This document shows positions 1 to 6,995 of a stretch of DNA of 9,518 nucleotides, piece after piece. Source of the DNA: Spirochaetaceae bacterium (GTDB lineage: Bacteria > Spirochaetota > Spirochaetia > Treponematales > Breznakiellaceae); NCBI GenBank assembly GCA_031280705.1, contig JAITGJ010000201.1:1-9518 (forward strand), given 5' to 3'. The translations under genes and the position numbers were made by a program. Each line of letters begins with the position of its first letter. Positions within the stretch are counted from its first letter, which is position 1. The notes below the pieces were generated by a model. The model saw only the letters and a list, made by a program, of their open reading frames with translations. It did not search any database and was not told the origin of the DNA.

Positions 1-51
1 ATAAGCCCGCAGTGGTGTCAATCACCCTTGCTGGGATTCGCCGGCGGCATT

Positions 52-123
52 TGACCCTGGACGGAATCGAACCATCGTGGCCAGCTTAGAAGGCTGGAGC
101 TCTATCCATTGAGCTACAGGGCC
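52..123 (-). tRNA. tRNA-Arg (anticodon UCU)
   Basis: Read on the minus strand, the sequence folds into a complete cloverleaf. The acceptor stem pairs GGCCCTG (123-117) with CAGGGTC (59-53), including one G-T pair. The D-stem is GCTC/GAGC and the anticodon stem CCAGC/GCTGG holds the loop CTTCTAA, giving anticodon TCT (Arg, AGA/AGG codons). The T-stem GATGG/CCGTC holds the loop TTCGATT. The variable loop is 4 nt and the total is 72 nt including the discriminator A at 52. The 3' CCA is not encoded, so it must be added after transcription. A strong promoter lies just upstream. Confidence 0.96.
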
Positions 124-132
124 AGTGTATGC

Positions 133-161
133 AGTATAATCCCCGTCCCGTTATCCGGCAA
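133..161 (-). promoter_or_regulatory. sigma70-type promoter of tRNA-Arg
   Basis: On the minus strand, TTGCCG (161-156) and TATACT (138-133) are separated by exactly 17 bases. The -10 box ends 9 bases before the first base of the mature tRNA, so the 5' leader would be only a few bases. Position and spacing are ideal for the tRNA gene. Confidence 0.8.
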
Positions 162-164
162 GGT

Positions 165-196
165 GCCCAAAAGCGGCCTCCATGCCGCTTCTGGGC
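165..196. repeat. 13-bp near-perfect stem-loop
   Basis: Two 13-base arms, 165-177 and 184-196, are complementary except at one position and enclose a 6-base loop, CTCCAT. No clear T-run follows on either strand, so it is not a textbook intrinsic terminator. It sits between the divergent tRNA-Arg and the DUF2804 gene, upstream of both promoters. The loop can also pair with 226-233 (see findings). Confidence 0.6.
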
Positions 197-280
197 TTAG
201 AACTTATCCCCTCACACTAAGCCGTATGGAGGCGGATTTGACCGGGTTCGAGCGCTGTAGCACTGGAGCGGCGGTTTGGG

Positions 281-296
281 TATAATGCCGGAGGGG
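281..296 (+). promoter_or_regulatory. -10 box and ribosome-binding site ahead of the DUF2804 gene
   Basis: A perfect TATAAT occurs at 281-286, and GGAGGGG at 290-296 is the best Shine-Dalgarno match before the ATG at 310. No good -35 box is seen 16-18 bases upstream of the -10. If this -10 is used, transcription would begin close to the Shine-Dalgarno itself. The 13-base gap to the ATG is also long, so the assignment is tentative. Confidence 0.4.
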
Positions 297-309
297 ATTA
301 CGGGACCTC

Positions 310-1377
310 ATGTATACACGGGAAATTCAGGAACGCCGGGAAACGCCGGTGGAAAACGGGCAGCCCCTGCACGGGACCTGGACGGAGGCGTTCGGGTATG
401 TGGACTTGCGGGAAATACACCGTCCGTTTGCGCTGCCCCTGCCTCCCGGCCTTAAGGAACTTAGGATCAAGGAGTGGGTCTCATTTTTTGCGGAGGATGA
501 GCGGTTCTTCCTGCACGCCCTGCTGTACAATCTTAAAGTATTCCGGGGCGCGGAAGTAATCGTCTTTGACCGGGAAACCGGAGAATTGCTCCGTTTTCGC
601 AAGGCCCTTCCCTTTTCGGGCTGGCACCTTCCCCGAAGCCTCGCCAACAGCGCGGTGGAAAGCCGTTCCTGGGGATTTTTTTTCCGAGTCCACGCCTGGC
701 TCGACGCCCATACCGTCCGCCTCGATCTCAATATCGAGGCATCCAAAAAACGCCGGCCTTTTACGGCGCACCTTACGTTTGATATGAACCGGGCGGCGGT
801 AACCCCGATGGCGGTGAGCCTTCTTTTTTCGCCCCGGCGTTCCCTCTACGCTTTCAAGGCGGCAAGCCCGGTACGCGGGGAAATGGCGTTTGGCGGGAAA
901 TCCATCTTTTTCGATCCGGCCCGGACCACCGGCATTTTTGGCGATTTCAAGGGCCTTTTTCCCTATAATGCCCGTTCCGTCCGGTGCGGCGCGGCGGGAT
1001 TCGAGGTAATTCCCAGACGGACAGACGCGCCGCGCCGCATCGCGTTCAGCGTTGCCGAAAACCAGGCCCGGGAACCGAACCACAGCAACGAAAACGCCCT
1101 CTGGGTTGACGGCGAACTGACCCCGCTCCCGCCGGTACGGATCACCATGCCCGGCGGCGCTCCGGGTGAATGGATCATTGAGGATGTTGAAGGGATGGTT
1201 GATCTGACATTTACGCCGGAAAAACCGGTGCACAGCAGCGCGAGCGTTCCGCTGGCGCGCGCGGAGTACAATACTCCCATTGGATATTTTAACGGAATGC
1301 TGTTAAATTCGAAAGGAGAGCAAATTCCCGTGCGTAATATGCGGGGCATGGGAGAAACACTGAGATTGAGGATTTAG
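310..1377 (+). CDS. DUF2804 family protein
   Basis: This 355-residue protein is assigned to DUF2804 by recall of its conserved blocks. A central 'DFKGLFPYN' block (residues 212-220) sits where the family has its KGxxPYR segment. It is followed by 'NENALWVDGELTPL' (260-273), corresponding to the family's ENAxxVDGKLxxL block, and a C-terminal FGxFxG-like end ('IGYFNGML', residues 324-331). There is no signal peptide or transmembrane segment, so it is probably cytoplasmic. The family is thought to be mostly beta-structured and has no established biochemical role. ATG 310 is the first start in the frame with a purine-rich site upstream (GGAGGGG 290-296), although the spacing is long. The stop is 6 bases from the next ATG, so it probably forms an operon with the following two genes. 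Function unknown; family call fairly confident. Confidence 0.75.
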   Translation: MYTREIQERRETPVENGQPLHGTWTEAFGYVDLREIHRPFALPLPPGLKELRIKEWVSFFAEDERFFLHALLYNLKVFRGAEVIVFDRETGELLRFRKALPFSGWHLPRSLANSAVESRSWGFFFRVHAWLDAHTVRLDLNIEASKKRRPFTAHLTFDMNRAAVTPMAVSLLFSPRRSLYAFKAASPVRGEMAFGGKSIFFDPARTTGIFGDFKGLFPYNARSVRCGAAGFEVIPRRTDAPRRIAFSVAENQAREPNHSNENALWVDGELTPLPPVRITMPGGAPGEWIIEDVEGMVDLTFTPEKPVHSSASVPLARAEYNTPIGYFNGMLLNSKGEQIPVRNMRGMGETLRLRI

Positions 1378-1383
1378 GGACGC

Positions 1384-3450
1384 ATGGCAAAAGACGGCAA
1401 GGCTGTTTACGCTCCCGGTGAACTGGGCAAGGTACGCGGCCGCCTTGGCAATATCGATCCGCATGAAGCAAAGCGCCTGGTCCAGGTGCTGGGCGGCGAA
1501 GTGGGCGTGGAGCGTTCACCGGACCCGCCGCCTGCCGCGCGTCCCGCATCCCGCCGGGGCGGCGGGGGCCGCTCCGTTCCCCGTAAACGGGTGGAGCCTC
1601 CCCCGGACGAAGGCGCGCCGCGCCCCCGGGAAAGCGCGAAGAACGCATTGGGGAACCTTTCGGACAACCCCGCGCAGCCCGTCCAGTTAAGTTACCGGGA
1701 ACGGGTCAAGATAGATCAATACATGGGGCAGAGCGAGTTTGACATCAAATCCGGTTTTCAGGTGCTCAAATCCATTCTGTCTTTTACGGGGGAGCCGCCC
1801 GATTATGTAAAGCCCCGCTTTATTACGCGGCATCTTGCCGAATACCACAAACATATTGAAGCGCTTGTTGCCAATACGCGGAATCTCTGCCCCCGGAATA
1901 ATCTCCGGCGCAGCGAAAAACTCAAGCGGACCAGTCCCTTTTCCGCCCGGATCATCGACACGATCCGCTTCTGGAACATTGAACGGTTTACCAGTGAACT
2001 GAACCGCGTGCAGTCCCATCCCCGGGATATTACCACTTCCGATCTGATCGATATTCTCAAGGTTGTGTACAAACCGCTGGTAATTCTCGAAAAACTTGAC
2101 AACGAGGCGCACATAAAAGAAGCGTACAAACTGGTGTATAAAATTATTTTTATCGAAGATCCGTCGGAGGCAAAGGGAAAATACCAGGACATGATACGGA
2201 ACGCCCTTTCGGCACTGGTTATCATCAGGAAGGATGTGCAGTATTTACTGTATCCGCTTCTTCTCAAGCTGCTTTCGGATCAGTGGCTGCCCTATGAATC
2301 TTTTTTCCAGGAACGGCGGAACCGCCTCTTTGCCTTTCTGGGCATAACCGGCGGCGAAGAGCTTCTTCCCTCCATGAATGATCTTTCAGGCGCCGCGCCT
2401 CATTTGCTGCATGATGACGCAGACGCGGCAAAGGAAGAGCCGGAGGGAAAAACAGAAGAAGACAGTGATACGGTTTCCGGCGAGGAAAACGACCGGAACA
2501 TGGTCCGGGAAAATGAACGCAAGGCCGTGGAACGGGGCCTTAAAACCCTTGAATCCCTTTTTCCAGAGGCCGGCTGGGACCGGCTTGATGAAGGGGTGGA
2601 CCTTTATCCCTATTTTCAGGAAGTGTTCAAATTCAAGCGGGATTATGTGCTTCTCAACCCAAGGGACTCCCTGATTCAGGTTGCGGTGCTGATGCATATT
2701 CTGGAAGGGCTCTGCATCGGGCTCCGCCAGGTGCGTTTCGGCATGGTACGCACCCCCGACGGCGAACAGGAAGATGCGGCGGAAATGCTGGGGCCGGTCA
2801 TCAACAACTGGCAGTATTTTATGGAAAACAGTTTTGAAAAGGAATATCTGCCCCGGCTTTCGGAATACTGCCGCATTTTGGAAAACTCCGCGGAATCGCG
2901 CACATCAAATTATGCCCGCCGCACCTACGACGAGATACACTGGACCAAGCGTCTTTACTTTCTGCCCTTTTACCGGTTCGAGGCTTCTTTCCCGCAGCCG
3001 TTCCAGAAAGGTGATGTTGCCCCGGTATATCCCGAAGTCCGCACGCTCCGCCGCTATCTAACCGCCGCGGCCGCGGGTATTGAGCGCGGCATCAAAAAAG
3101 GCGGCGCGGAAAAGCGGGCCGTATGCGACGGCATCGCCAATCCCTGGGATACGTATCTCTTTGAAGTGCCCAATCCGGTTTCAACGCGGCTTGACGCACT
3201 GCTCGGCGCAAAACAGAAAAACAACGCGTCCCTGGTATTTTTCAGCCTCGCGGCGGCAATCGTGCTGGATTATATCCTCAACAACGAAACAAGCTGGGCC
3301 GCCGCGGAACCGGGCGTTATTCCGTTTCGCAGCATCGACAACGCCGGCATTACGCCGCAGCGCGGCGTTGACAAAAAAATCGACGCCGATGCAATTTTCC
3401 GCGACATGGTCAAGCGGATCAAGGCGAAAAACAGCGGGCAGGGAAATTGA
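1384..3450 (+). CDS. Large soluble protein of unknown function, probably spirochaete-restricted
   Basis: No enzymatic family is recognised in this 688-residue protein. Residues 1-44 form a compact basic/acidic head (e.g. 'DPHEAKRLVQVLGGEVGVER'). Residues 45-100 are a Pro/Arg/Gly-rich, probably disordered linker. Residues 101-330 are rich in predicted helix. Residues 343-372 are a strongly acidic linker (Asp/Glu-rich). Residues 373-688 are a second, largely helical domain with many aromatic residues. The only hydrophobic stretch (about 615-632) contains an Asp and looks like a buried helix rather than a membrane anchor. There is no signal peptide, so it is probably cytoplasmic. The ATG at 1384 has AGGGA (1376-1380) just upstream, overlapping the previous stop. 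The gene is followed after 2 bases by the nim-like gene, so translation of all three is probably coupled. A scaffold or regulatory role would be a guess. Confidence 0.85.
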   Translation: MAKDGKAVYAPGELGKVRGRLGNIDPHEAKRLVQVLGGEVGVERSPDPPPAARPASRRGGGGRSVPRKRVEPPPDEGAPRPRESAKNALGNLSDNPAQPVQLSYRERVKIDQYMGQSEFDIKSGFQVLKSILSFTGEPPDYVKPRFITRHLAEYHKHIEALVANTRNLCPRNNLRRSEKLKRTSPFSARIIDTIRFWNIERFTSELNRVQSHPRDITTSDLIDILKVVYKPLVILEKLDNEAHIKEAYKLVYKIIFIEDPSEAKGKYQDMIRNALSALVIIRKDVQYLLYPLLLKLLSDQWLPYESFFQERRNRLFAFLGITGGEELLPSMNDLSGAAPHLLHDDADAAKEEPEGKTEEDSDTVSGEENDRNMVRENERKAVERGLKTLESLFPEAGWDRLDEGVDLYPYFQEVFKFKRDYVLLNPRDSLIQVAVLMHILEGLCIGLRQVRFGMVRTPDGEQEDAAEMLGPVINNWQYFMENSFEKEYLPRLSEYCRILENSAESRTSNYARRTYDEIHWTKRLYFLPFYRFEASFPQPFQKGDVAPVYPEVRTLRRYLTAAAAGIERGIKKGGAEKRAVCDGIANPWDTYLFEVPNPVSTRLDALLGAKQKNNASLVFFSLAAAIVLDYILNNETSWAAAEPGVIPFRSIDNAGITPQRGVDKKIDADAIFRDMVKRIKAKNSGQGN

Positions 3451-3452
3451 TC

Positions 3453-3947
3453 ATGCGCCGCAAAGACAGGGAAATTGTCGATCTGGAAGAAAAGCTGGAC
3501 ATTATCAGCCGCGCCCGTATCTGCCGCCTCGGCCTCGCGGAAAACAATCAGCCCTATGTTGTCCCCCTGAATTACGGCTGCCGGTATGAAGACGGCGTTC
3601 TTGCGTTTTATTTCCACGGCGCGCATGAGGGCAGGAAAATCGGCATGATACGAAAAAACAGCGCCGCCTGCGTTGAAATTGACGCGGATACCGCGCTTGC
3701 TCTGGAGGGAGAAAAACCCTGCGCCTGGGGATATGCCTATAAAAGCGTTATCGCGTTTGGCGTCATCACACTGCTTGAAACAGACGCGGAAAAGGCGGAC
3801 GGCCTTAACCGGATACTGCGCCACCAGACCGGGCGTGATACGGAATACTGTTTTTCCCCGGACGAACTTTCCACTGTTGCCGTCTTCAAAATGACCGTGT
3901 CCGAATTTACCGGAAAAGCGCGCAATCTTCAATTGGCCGGTACTTGA
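3453..3947 (+). CDS. NimA-like pyridoxamine 5'-phosphate oxidase-fold (split-barrel) protein
   Basis: This 164-residue protein has the hallmarks of the Nim/PNPOx-related family. It opens with 'MRRKDREI' (1-8), then a short helix and strand ending 'RICRLGLAENNQPYVVPLNYG' (22-42), and the signature 'YFHGAHEGRKI' (53-63). Family members are small dimeric split barrels that bind flavin or haem. Some (NimA-J) are linked to 5-nitroimidazole resistance by reducing the drug's nitro group, but most have unknown substrates. A TTG at 3447 is in frame, but ATG 3453 is preferred because AGGGA (3440-3444) is 8 bases upstream of it and only 2 from the TTG. It begins 2 bases after the previous stop. The last residues after 'TGKAR' look like extra sequence, and its 3' end is overlapped antisense by the truncated cassette ORF. 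Drug resistance is possible but not shown. Confidence 0.85.
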   Translation: MRRKDREIVDLEEKLDIISRARICRLGLAENNQPYVVPLNYGCRYEDGVLAFYFHGAHEGRKIGMIRKNSAACVEIDADTALALEGEKPCAWGYAYKSVIAFGVITLLETDAEKADGLNRILRHQTGRDTEYCFSPDELSTVAVFKMTVSEFTGKARNLQLAGT

Positions 3948-4020
3948 TAGTCCCAATAGGAACCGACGCTTTCATAACCAGCTCACCTATAAACGCCTTG
4001 TAAAAATCCAGTCTGGTCAT
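3907..4020 (-). pseudogene. Truncated 37-codon ORF at the edge of a mobile-element-like cassette
   Basis: On the minus strand an ATG at 4020-4018 opens 37 codons beginning 'MTRLDFYKAFIGELVMKASV'. It has a good AGGGA Shine-Dalgarno 8 bases upstream, lying in the last codons of the 81-codon ORF. The final ten or so codons are simply the antisense of the end of the nim-like gene, and a TAA at 3909-3907 stops the frame there. The real protein was therefore probably longer and lost its 3' part where the cassette joined the nim-like gene, near 3935-3950. I do not recognise the family. A genuine short protein is the alternative. Confidence 0.5.
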
Positions 4021-4025
4021 AACAT

Positions 4026-4271
4026 CTATCCCTTGATCTTAGTTTCGTAACGTTCAGCTAATTCAGCCCGTAAACTCTCCGGGAGACGATCGTCTTCTAT
4101 ATCTACGTTCTTCTCCACCGGATGTAAAGCCCCACCGTACATGTTTTGAATATGCATGGCAAAATCCTCACCTTCACCCTCTTTTATTACCTTACCTCTG
4201 TGCTTAAGTACGTATTTGTCTCCGTCCCGGAAAAACTCGTACCCGGTATCACCCTTAGATATCAGTTCCAT
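4026..4271 (-). CDS. Small hypothetical protein (81 aa) in a truncated cassette
   Basis: This small, charged, soluble protein begins 'MELISKGDTGYEFFRDGDKY' and contains 'KYVLKHRGKVIKEGEGEDFA'. It is probably a short beta-rich N-terminal half followed by an acidic helical tail. No signal peptide, membrane segment or recognised domain is seen. The ATG at 4271 has AAGGGAG 6-8 bases upstream and overlaps the end of the preceding 34-codon ORF by 10 bases. Its own stop lies 5 bases before the ATG of the truncated ORF, with an almost identical upstream signal (AGGGA, then GATGTTATG). Such tight small-gene packing is typical of phage operons. The amino-acid composition looks like real coding sequence. 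I infer a mobile-element remnant; the function is unknown. Confidence 0.6.
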   Translation of the reverse strand: MELISKGDTGYEFFRDGDKYVLKHRGKVIKEGEGEDFAMHIQNMYGGALHPVEKNVDIEDDRLPESLRAELAERYETKIKG

Positions 4272-4366
4272 AACATCTCCCTTCGCATCGACATACCCCG
4301 GCTTGAAAGCATATCCGCTAACTCCGGATTGTCAGACTTCAACACCACATATTCTATACCACACAT
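4262..4366 (-). CDS. Tiny hypothetical ORF (34 aa), possible phage-type small gene
   Basis: A minus-strand ORF runs from ATG 4366 to TGA 4264-4262. It begins 'MCGIEYVVLKSDNPELADML' and ends 'RREMLWN'. It overlaps the start of the 81-codon ORF by 10 bases, and the Shine-Dalgarno for that gene lies inside its last codons. This is the best evidence that it is translated. A stop codon lies just upstream in frame, so it cannot be longer at the 5' end unless a frameshift has occurred. Its own ribosome site is weak (GGA about 9 bases before the ATG). No family recognised. Confidence 0.4.
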   Translation of the reverse strand: MCGIEYVVLKSDNPELADMLSSRGMSMRREMLWN

Positions 4367-4379
4367 TCTATGTCATCCA

Positions 4380-4450
4380 CACTAAATGCCACCAAAAAGC
4401 CGTTTGATACGCTTAAAACCGCTTAAAAAGGGTAAAATACGCTGCGTTTA
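4380..4450 (-). pseudogene. Possible 3' tail of a truncated gene (ends KRIKRLFGGI)
   Basis: Upstream of the 34-codon ORF, one minus-strand frame reads 'SVFYPFLSGFKRIKRLFGGI' and then TAG. No start codon with a ribosome site is found for it before it runs, out of frame, into the end of the ATPase gene. It could be the C-terminus of a longer gene left behind when the cassette was cut. Two direct repeats CGCTTAAAA (4410-4418 and 4420-4428) lie in this stretch. The evidence is only an open frame and its position, so this is tentative. Confidence 0.25.
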
Positions 4451-4483
4451 GGGTGCGCCGGTAAGGCTGCTACCGGAGCGCCC
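4451..4483 (-). terminator. Stem-loop overlapping the ATPase stop codon, possible terminator
   Basis: Arms 4451-4463 and 4471-4483 pair over 13 positions with one G-T pair and one mismatch, around a 7-base loop. The stop codon of the ATPase (4472-4470) lies at the arm/loop junction. On the minus strand the hairpin is followed by TAAACG, not a T-run, so intrinsic termination would be weak. Confidence 0.35.
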
Positions 4484-6578
4484 GCGCGGCATTGACAATG
4501 GCGATAAGGGCCACTCCCACATCGGCAATGAGGGCAAACCACATGTTTGACATCCCCATGACCGTAAGGGCGATGAAGATTCCTTTCGTGCCCAGTGCGA
4601 AAACCGTGTTCTCTACAACAATGCGCCGGGTTCTGCGCGCGCGTTCTATTGCTTCCGGAACGCGGCGCGGATCATCCGTCATGATGATCACATCCGCCGC
4701 TTCCACTGCGGCGTCCGCGCCTGAGCCCATGGCGATGCCCACATCCGAACGGGCCAGAACCGGCGCGTCGTTGATGCCATCGCCTACAAACACGGTGATT
4801 CCCCGGCGCACCAATTCGTCCATTGCCGTGAGTTTGTCCCGGGGAAGCAGTTCCGCCTTCACTGCACGGATGCCGAGCCGTTGGGCGGCGGCCTCCGCGG
4901 GGCGGCGGGCGTCGCCGGTAAACATGACTGTTTCGCGGATACCCAGCGCTTTAAGCCGGGCAATTGCTTCCGCCGATCCTTCCCGGTCCGTATCACCGAT
5001 CAGGATGCGTCCCAGATAAACGCCGTTTTTGGCAATATAAACGGCAGTATCACTGTCGTCAGCGCCGGCGGCGGTAATAATAACGCCTTGTTCCTCAAGA
5101 AGCCGCCGGTTTCCCGCCAGAACGTCTCCCGCCAGAATGCCATGTCCGGCAAGGTCGCGGTAATCGCCGCCTGTTCCGCCGCCGATACCCCGCGCCGCGC
5201 CCAGTTCCGTGATGGCCCGGGCAATGGGATGATTCGATTCCCGCTCCGCATAAACCGCGGTTTGCAGTAATTCTGTTTCGTCTGTTCCCGGCGCGGTCTC
5301 CAGTGATTTTATCGCAAAGTTTCCCCGCGTCAGCGTTCCGGTTTTGTCAAAAGCCACATGGCGGGCGCGGTGGAGCGAATCGAGATGGACCGCGCCCTTT
5401 ACCATAATTCCCCGCCGGGAAAGCCCGCCGATTCCGGCGAAATATCCCAGGGGACTGCTTACCACAAGAGCACAGGGGCAGGAAATAACGAGCAGTATCA
5501 GTGCGCGATAAAACCAGTCCGCAAAACGCGCGGACGGGACAAGCACCGGCGGCAGAATCGCGGTCAGAACGGCAAGGCAAACCACAATGGGGGTGTACCA
5601 TTTGGCAAAAGCGGTGATAAACCGTTCCGGCCGGGCCTTTGCTTCCCGCGCGGATTCCACAAGCGATACGATTTTTGCCGCCTGGGAATTGTCTGCCGTG
5701 CGGAGTGCGCGCAGTATCAGTACGCTGTCAATAGAAACCGTGCCGGACTGCACTTCGCTCCCGGCACGCACATCAACGGGCCGTGATTCACCTGAAAGCA
5801 TTGAAGCGTCCACCGCGCCGGAACCTTCCAGAATAACGCCGTCAACAGGAATACGCTCTCCGGGGCGCACCAGCACTTCGTCGCCCGGCGCAACCCGCGC
5901 GGCCGCCGTCTCGGTCCAGACGCCGCCGTTCCGCACCCGCGCCGTGCCGGGCTTGAGGGCGAGCAACGCCTTAATCGAACGGCGGGAGCGGCTCACCGCG
6001 GCCTCCTGAACCAATTCGCCAATCATGTAAAAAATCATAACGCCAGCGGCCTCTTCCCATTCACCGGCGGCAAACGCGCCGATGGTAGCGATGGACATCA
6101 AAAAATTTTCGTCCATCGCTTTTCCCTTCATGATATTTTTGAGGGCGCTTTTGAGCACGGGAAGGCCCGCGAGGGCATACGCCGCGAGAAACGGCGCAAG
6201 GGGAAGGTAGCGGAAAAGTCCTCCGGCGGGGCCGCGGTGGGAAACAAGAAGGCCCGCCCCCCACAGCGCGAAAGCCGTACCAAATACCACGAGGCGCTTC
6301 AGCGGAAGCGCGTAGGAACCGAACTGAACCATGCGGCCCGCTTCACCCTCATCATCCGCGTCGTCTTTTTCCAGTGCGGCACATGCCGCGCAGCAATCGC
6401 TGTCTCCACCGGCATCTTTTTTGCTGCCGGAGCAGCAGCCATCATGAGCACACGCGTCAGCGGCTCCGTGTTCCGGGGAATGATCGGCGTGTTGTGTGGA
6501 AGGCTTATCGCCGGCCGGACAGCTTTGGCGTGCGGCGCTTCCGGCATCGCGCGCCGCGCCGGTTTCTTTTTCGCTCAT
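4470..6578 (-). CDS. Zn/Cd/Pb-exporting P1B-type ATPase (ZntA/CadA family)
   Basis: ATP-driven inner-membrane efflux pump for soft divalent metals, 702 residues. Visible motifs are the SGES actuator loop (262-265), the metal-gating CPC (367-369) in a transmembrane helix, the phosphorylation site DKTGT at Asp411, the HP dipeptide (450-451) and the GDGIND hinge (599-604). Eight hydrophobic segments lie near 93-112, 124-143, 159-172, 175-190, 329-349, 356-378, 654-674 and 678-698. Lys665 and Asp686 in the last two helices match the conserved residues of the Zn/Cd/Pb subgroup (P1B-2), against a copper pump. There is no folded N-terminal HMA domain with GMxCxxC. Instead, residues 20-66 are a low-complexity Cys/His tail with paired cysteines ('GCCSGS', 'DCCAAC'). 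GGAGGA (6590-6585) lies 6 bases before the ATG, inside the end of the arsR-type gene. The overlap TAATG couples the two genes. Confidence 0.95.
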   Translation of the reverse strand: MSEKETGAARDAGSAARQSCPAGDKPSTQHADHSPEHGAADACAHDGCCSGSKKDAGGDSDCCAACAALEKDDADDEGEAGRMVQFGSYALPLKRLVVFGTAFALWGAGLLVSHRGPAGGLFRYLPLAPFLAAYALAGLPVLKSALKNIMKGKAMDENFLMSIATIGAFAAGEWEEAAGVMIFYMIGELVQEAAVSRSRRSIKALLALKPGTARVRNGGVWTETAAARVAPGDEVLVRPGERIPVDGVILEGSGAVDASMLSGESRPVDVRAGSEVQSGTVSIDSVLILRALRTADNSQAAKIVSLVESAREAKARPERFITAFAKWYTPIVVCLAVLTAILPPVLVPSARFADWFYRALILLVISCPCALVVSSPLGYFAGIGGLSRRGIMVKGAVHLDSLHRARHVAFDKTGTLTRGNFAIKSLETAPGTDETELLQTAVYAERESNHPIARAITELGAARGIGGGTGGDYRDLAGHGILAGDVLAGNRRLLEEQGVIITAAGADDSDTAVYIAKNGVYLGRILIGDTDREGSAEAIARLKALGIRETVMFTGDARRPAEAAAQRLGIRAVKAELLPRDKLTAMDELVRRGITVFVGDGINDAPVLARSDVGIAMGSGADAAVEAADVIIMTDDPRRVPEAIERARRTRRIVVENTVFALGTKGIFIALTVMGMSNMWFALIADVGVALIAIVNAARALR

Positions 6579-6934
6579 TATCGTTCCTCCATATGCTCAT
6601 GGGCAAACTCAATGATCGATTTAATGTGTTCGTCATCAAGCGAGTAGTAAATGATCCGCCCGTCGCGCCGCCCTTTGACCAGGCGCACATGCTTGAGGGC
6701 GGCAAGATGATGGCTCACCGATGAGACGCTGGCCCCGACGCTGACGGAAAGGTCAAACACGCACAGTTCTCCCGCACCGAGCGCGTAAAGAATTTTAAGC
6801 CGCGTGGGATCGGCAAGAACCTTGAAAAATTCTCCCAAATCATTGAGGGATTTCTGGGGCGGAAGGATTTCCGCGGCCAGGTCCACCATGTCTTGATGGA
6901 ATACCAGTATAGGGGCGGCGCCCGTCTTTTTCAT
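6578..6934 (-). CDS. ArsR/SmtB-family metal-sensing transcriptional repressor
   Basis: This 118-residue winged-helix repressor should bind the operators upstream and release them when metal binds. The core 'DPTRLKILYAL' (42-52) and recognition helix 'SSVSHHLAALKH' (71-82), followed by the wing 'GRRDGRIIYYSL' (88-99), are typical. The alpha-3 motif reads ELCVFDL (56-62): the first Cys of CadC's ELCVCD is present (Cys58), but the second is Phe. The alpha-5 zinc site is complete, with Asp101, His103, His114 and Glu117 in the exact D-x-H-(10)-H-xx-E spacing of SmtB/CzrA. This suggests Zn as the main inducer. The ATG has AAGGAG (6946-6941) 6 bases upstream. The last codons carry the ATPase Shine-Dalgarno, and the stop overlaps the ATPase start by one base. 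Confidence 0.93.
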   Translation of the reverse strand: MKKTGAAPILVFHQDMVDLAAEILPPQKSLNDLGEFFKVLADPTRLKILYALGAGELCVFDLSVSVGASVSSVSHHLAALKHVRLVKGRRDGRIIYYSLDDEHIKSIIEFAHEHMEER

Positions 6935-6995
6935 ATATCACTCCTTGAAGGCCGCGCCCGGCACGGTCTCAACCGGCTTCCGGCGAGCCTATTCT

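Noticed and set aside
238..286. TTGACC at 238-243 as the -35 partner of TATAAT at 281-286
   Set aside because: The 37-base spacing is far too long for one promoter.
481..1233. Long minus-strand open frame (250 codons) opposite the DUF2804 gene
   Set aside because: Antisense shadow of a gene with recognisable family motifs. It lacks a ribosome site and its composition is Arg/Pro/Gly-rich.
3270..3956. Minus-strand open frame (228 codons) across the end of the 688-residue gene and the nim-like gene
   Set aside because: Spans two well-supported plus-strand genes and has no motif or ribosome site of its own.
4146..4407. Two plus-strand open frames of about 80 codons in the cassette
   Set aside because: Composition is Ser/Pro/Thr-rich and atypical. 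The minus-strand ORFs have Shine-Dalgarno sites and coupled overlaps, so these are shadows.
4410..4428. Tandem CGCTTAAAA units, considered as a repeat array or CRISPR
   Set aside because: Only two 9-base copies separated by one base, with no spacers or further units. Both may be coding sequence of the truncated tail.
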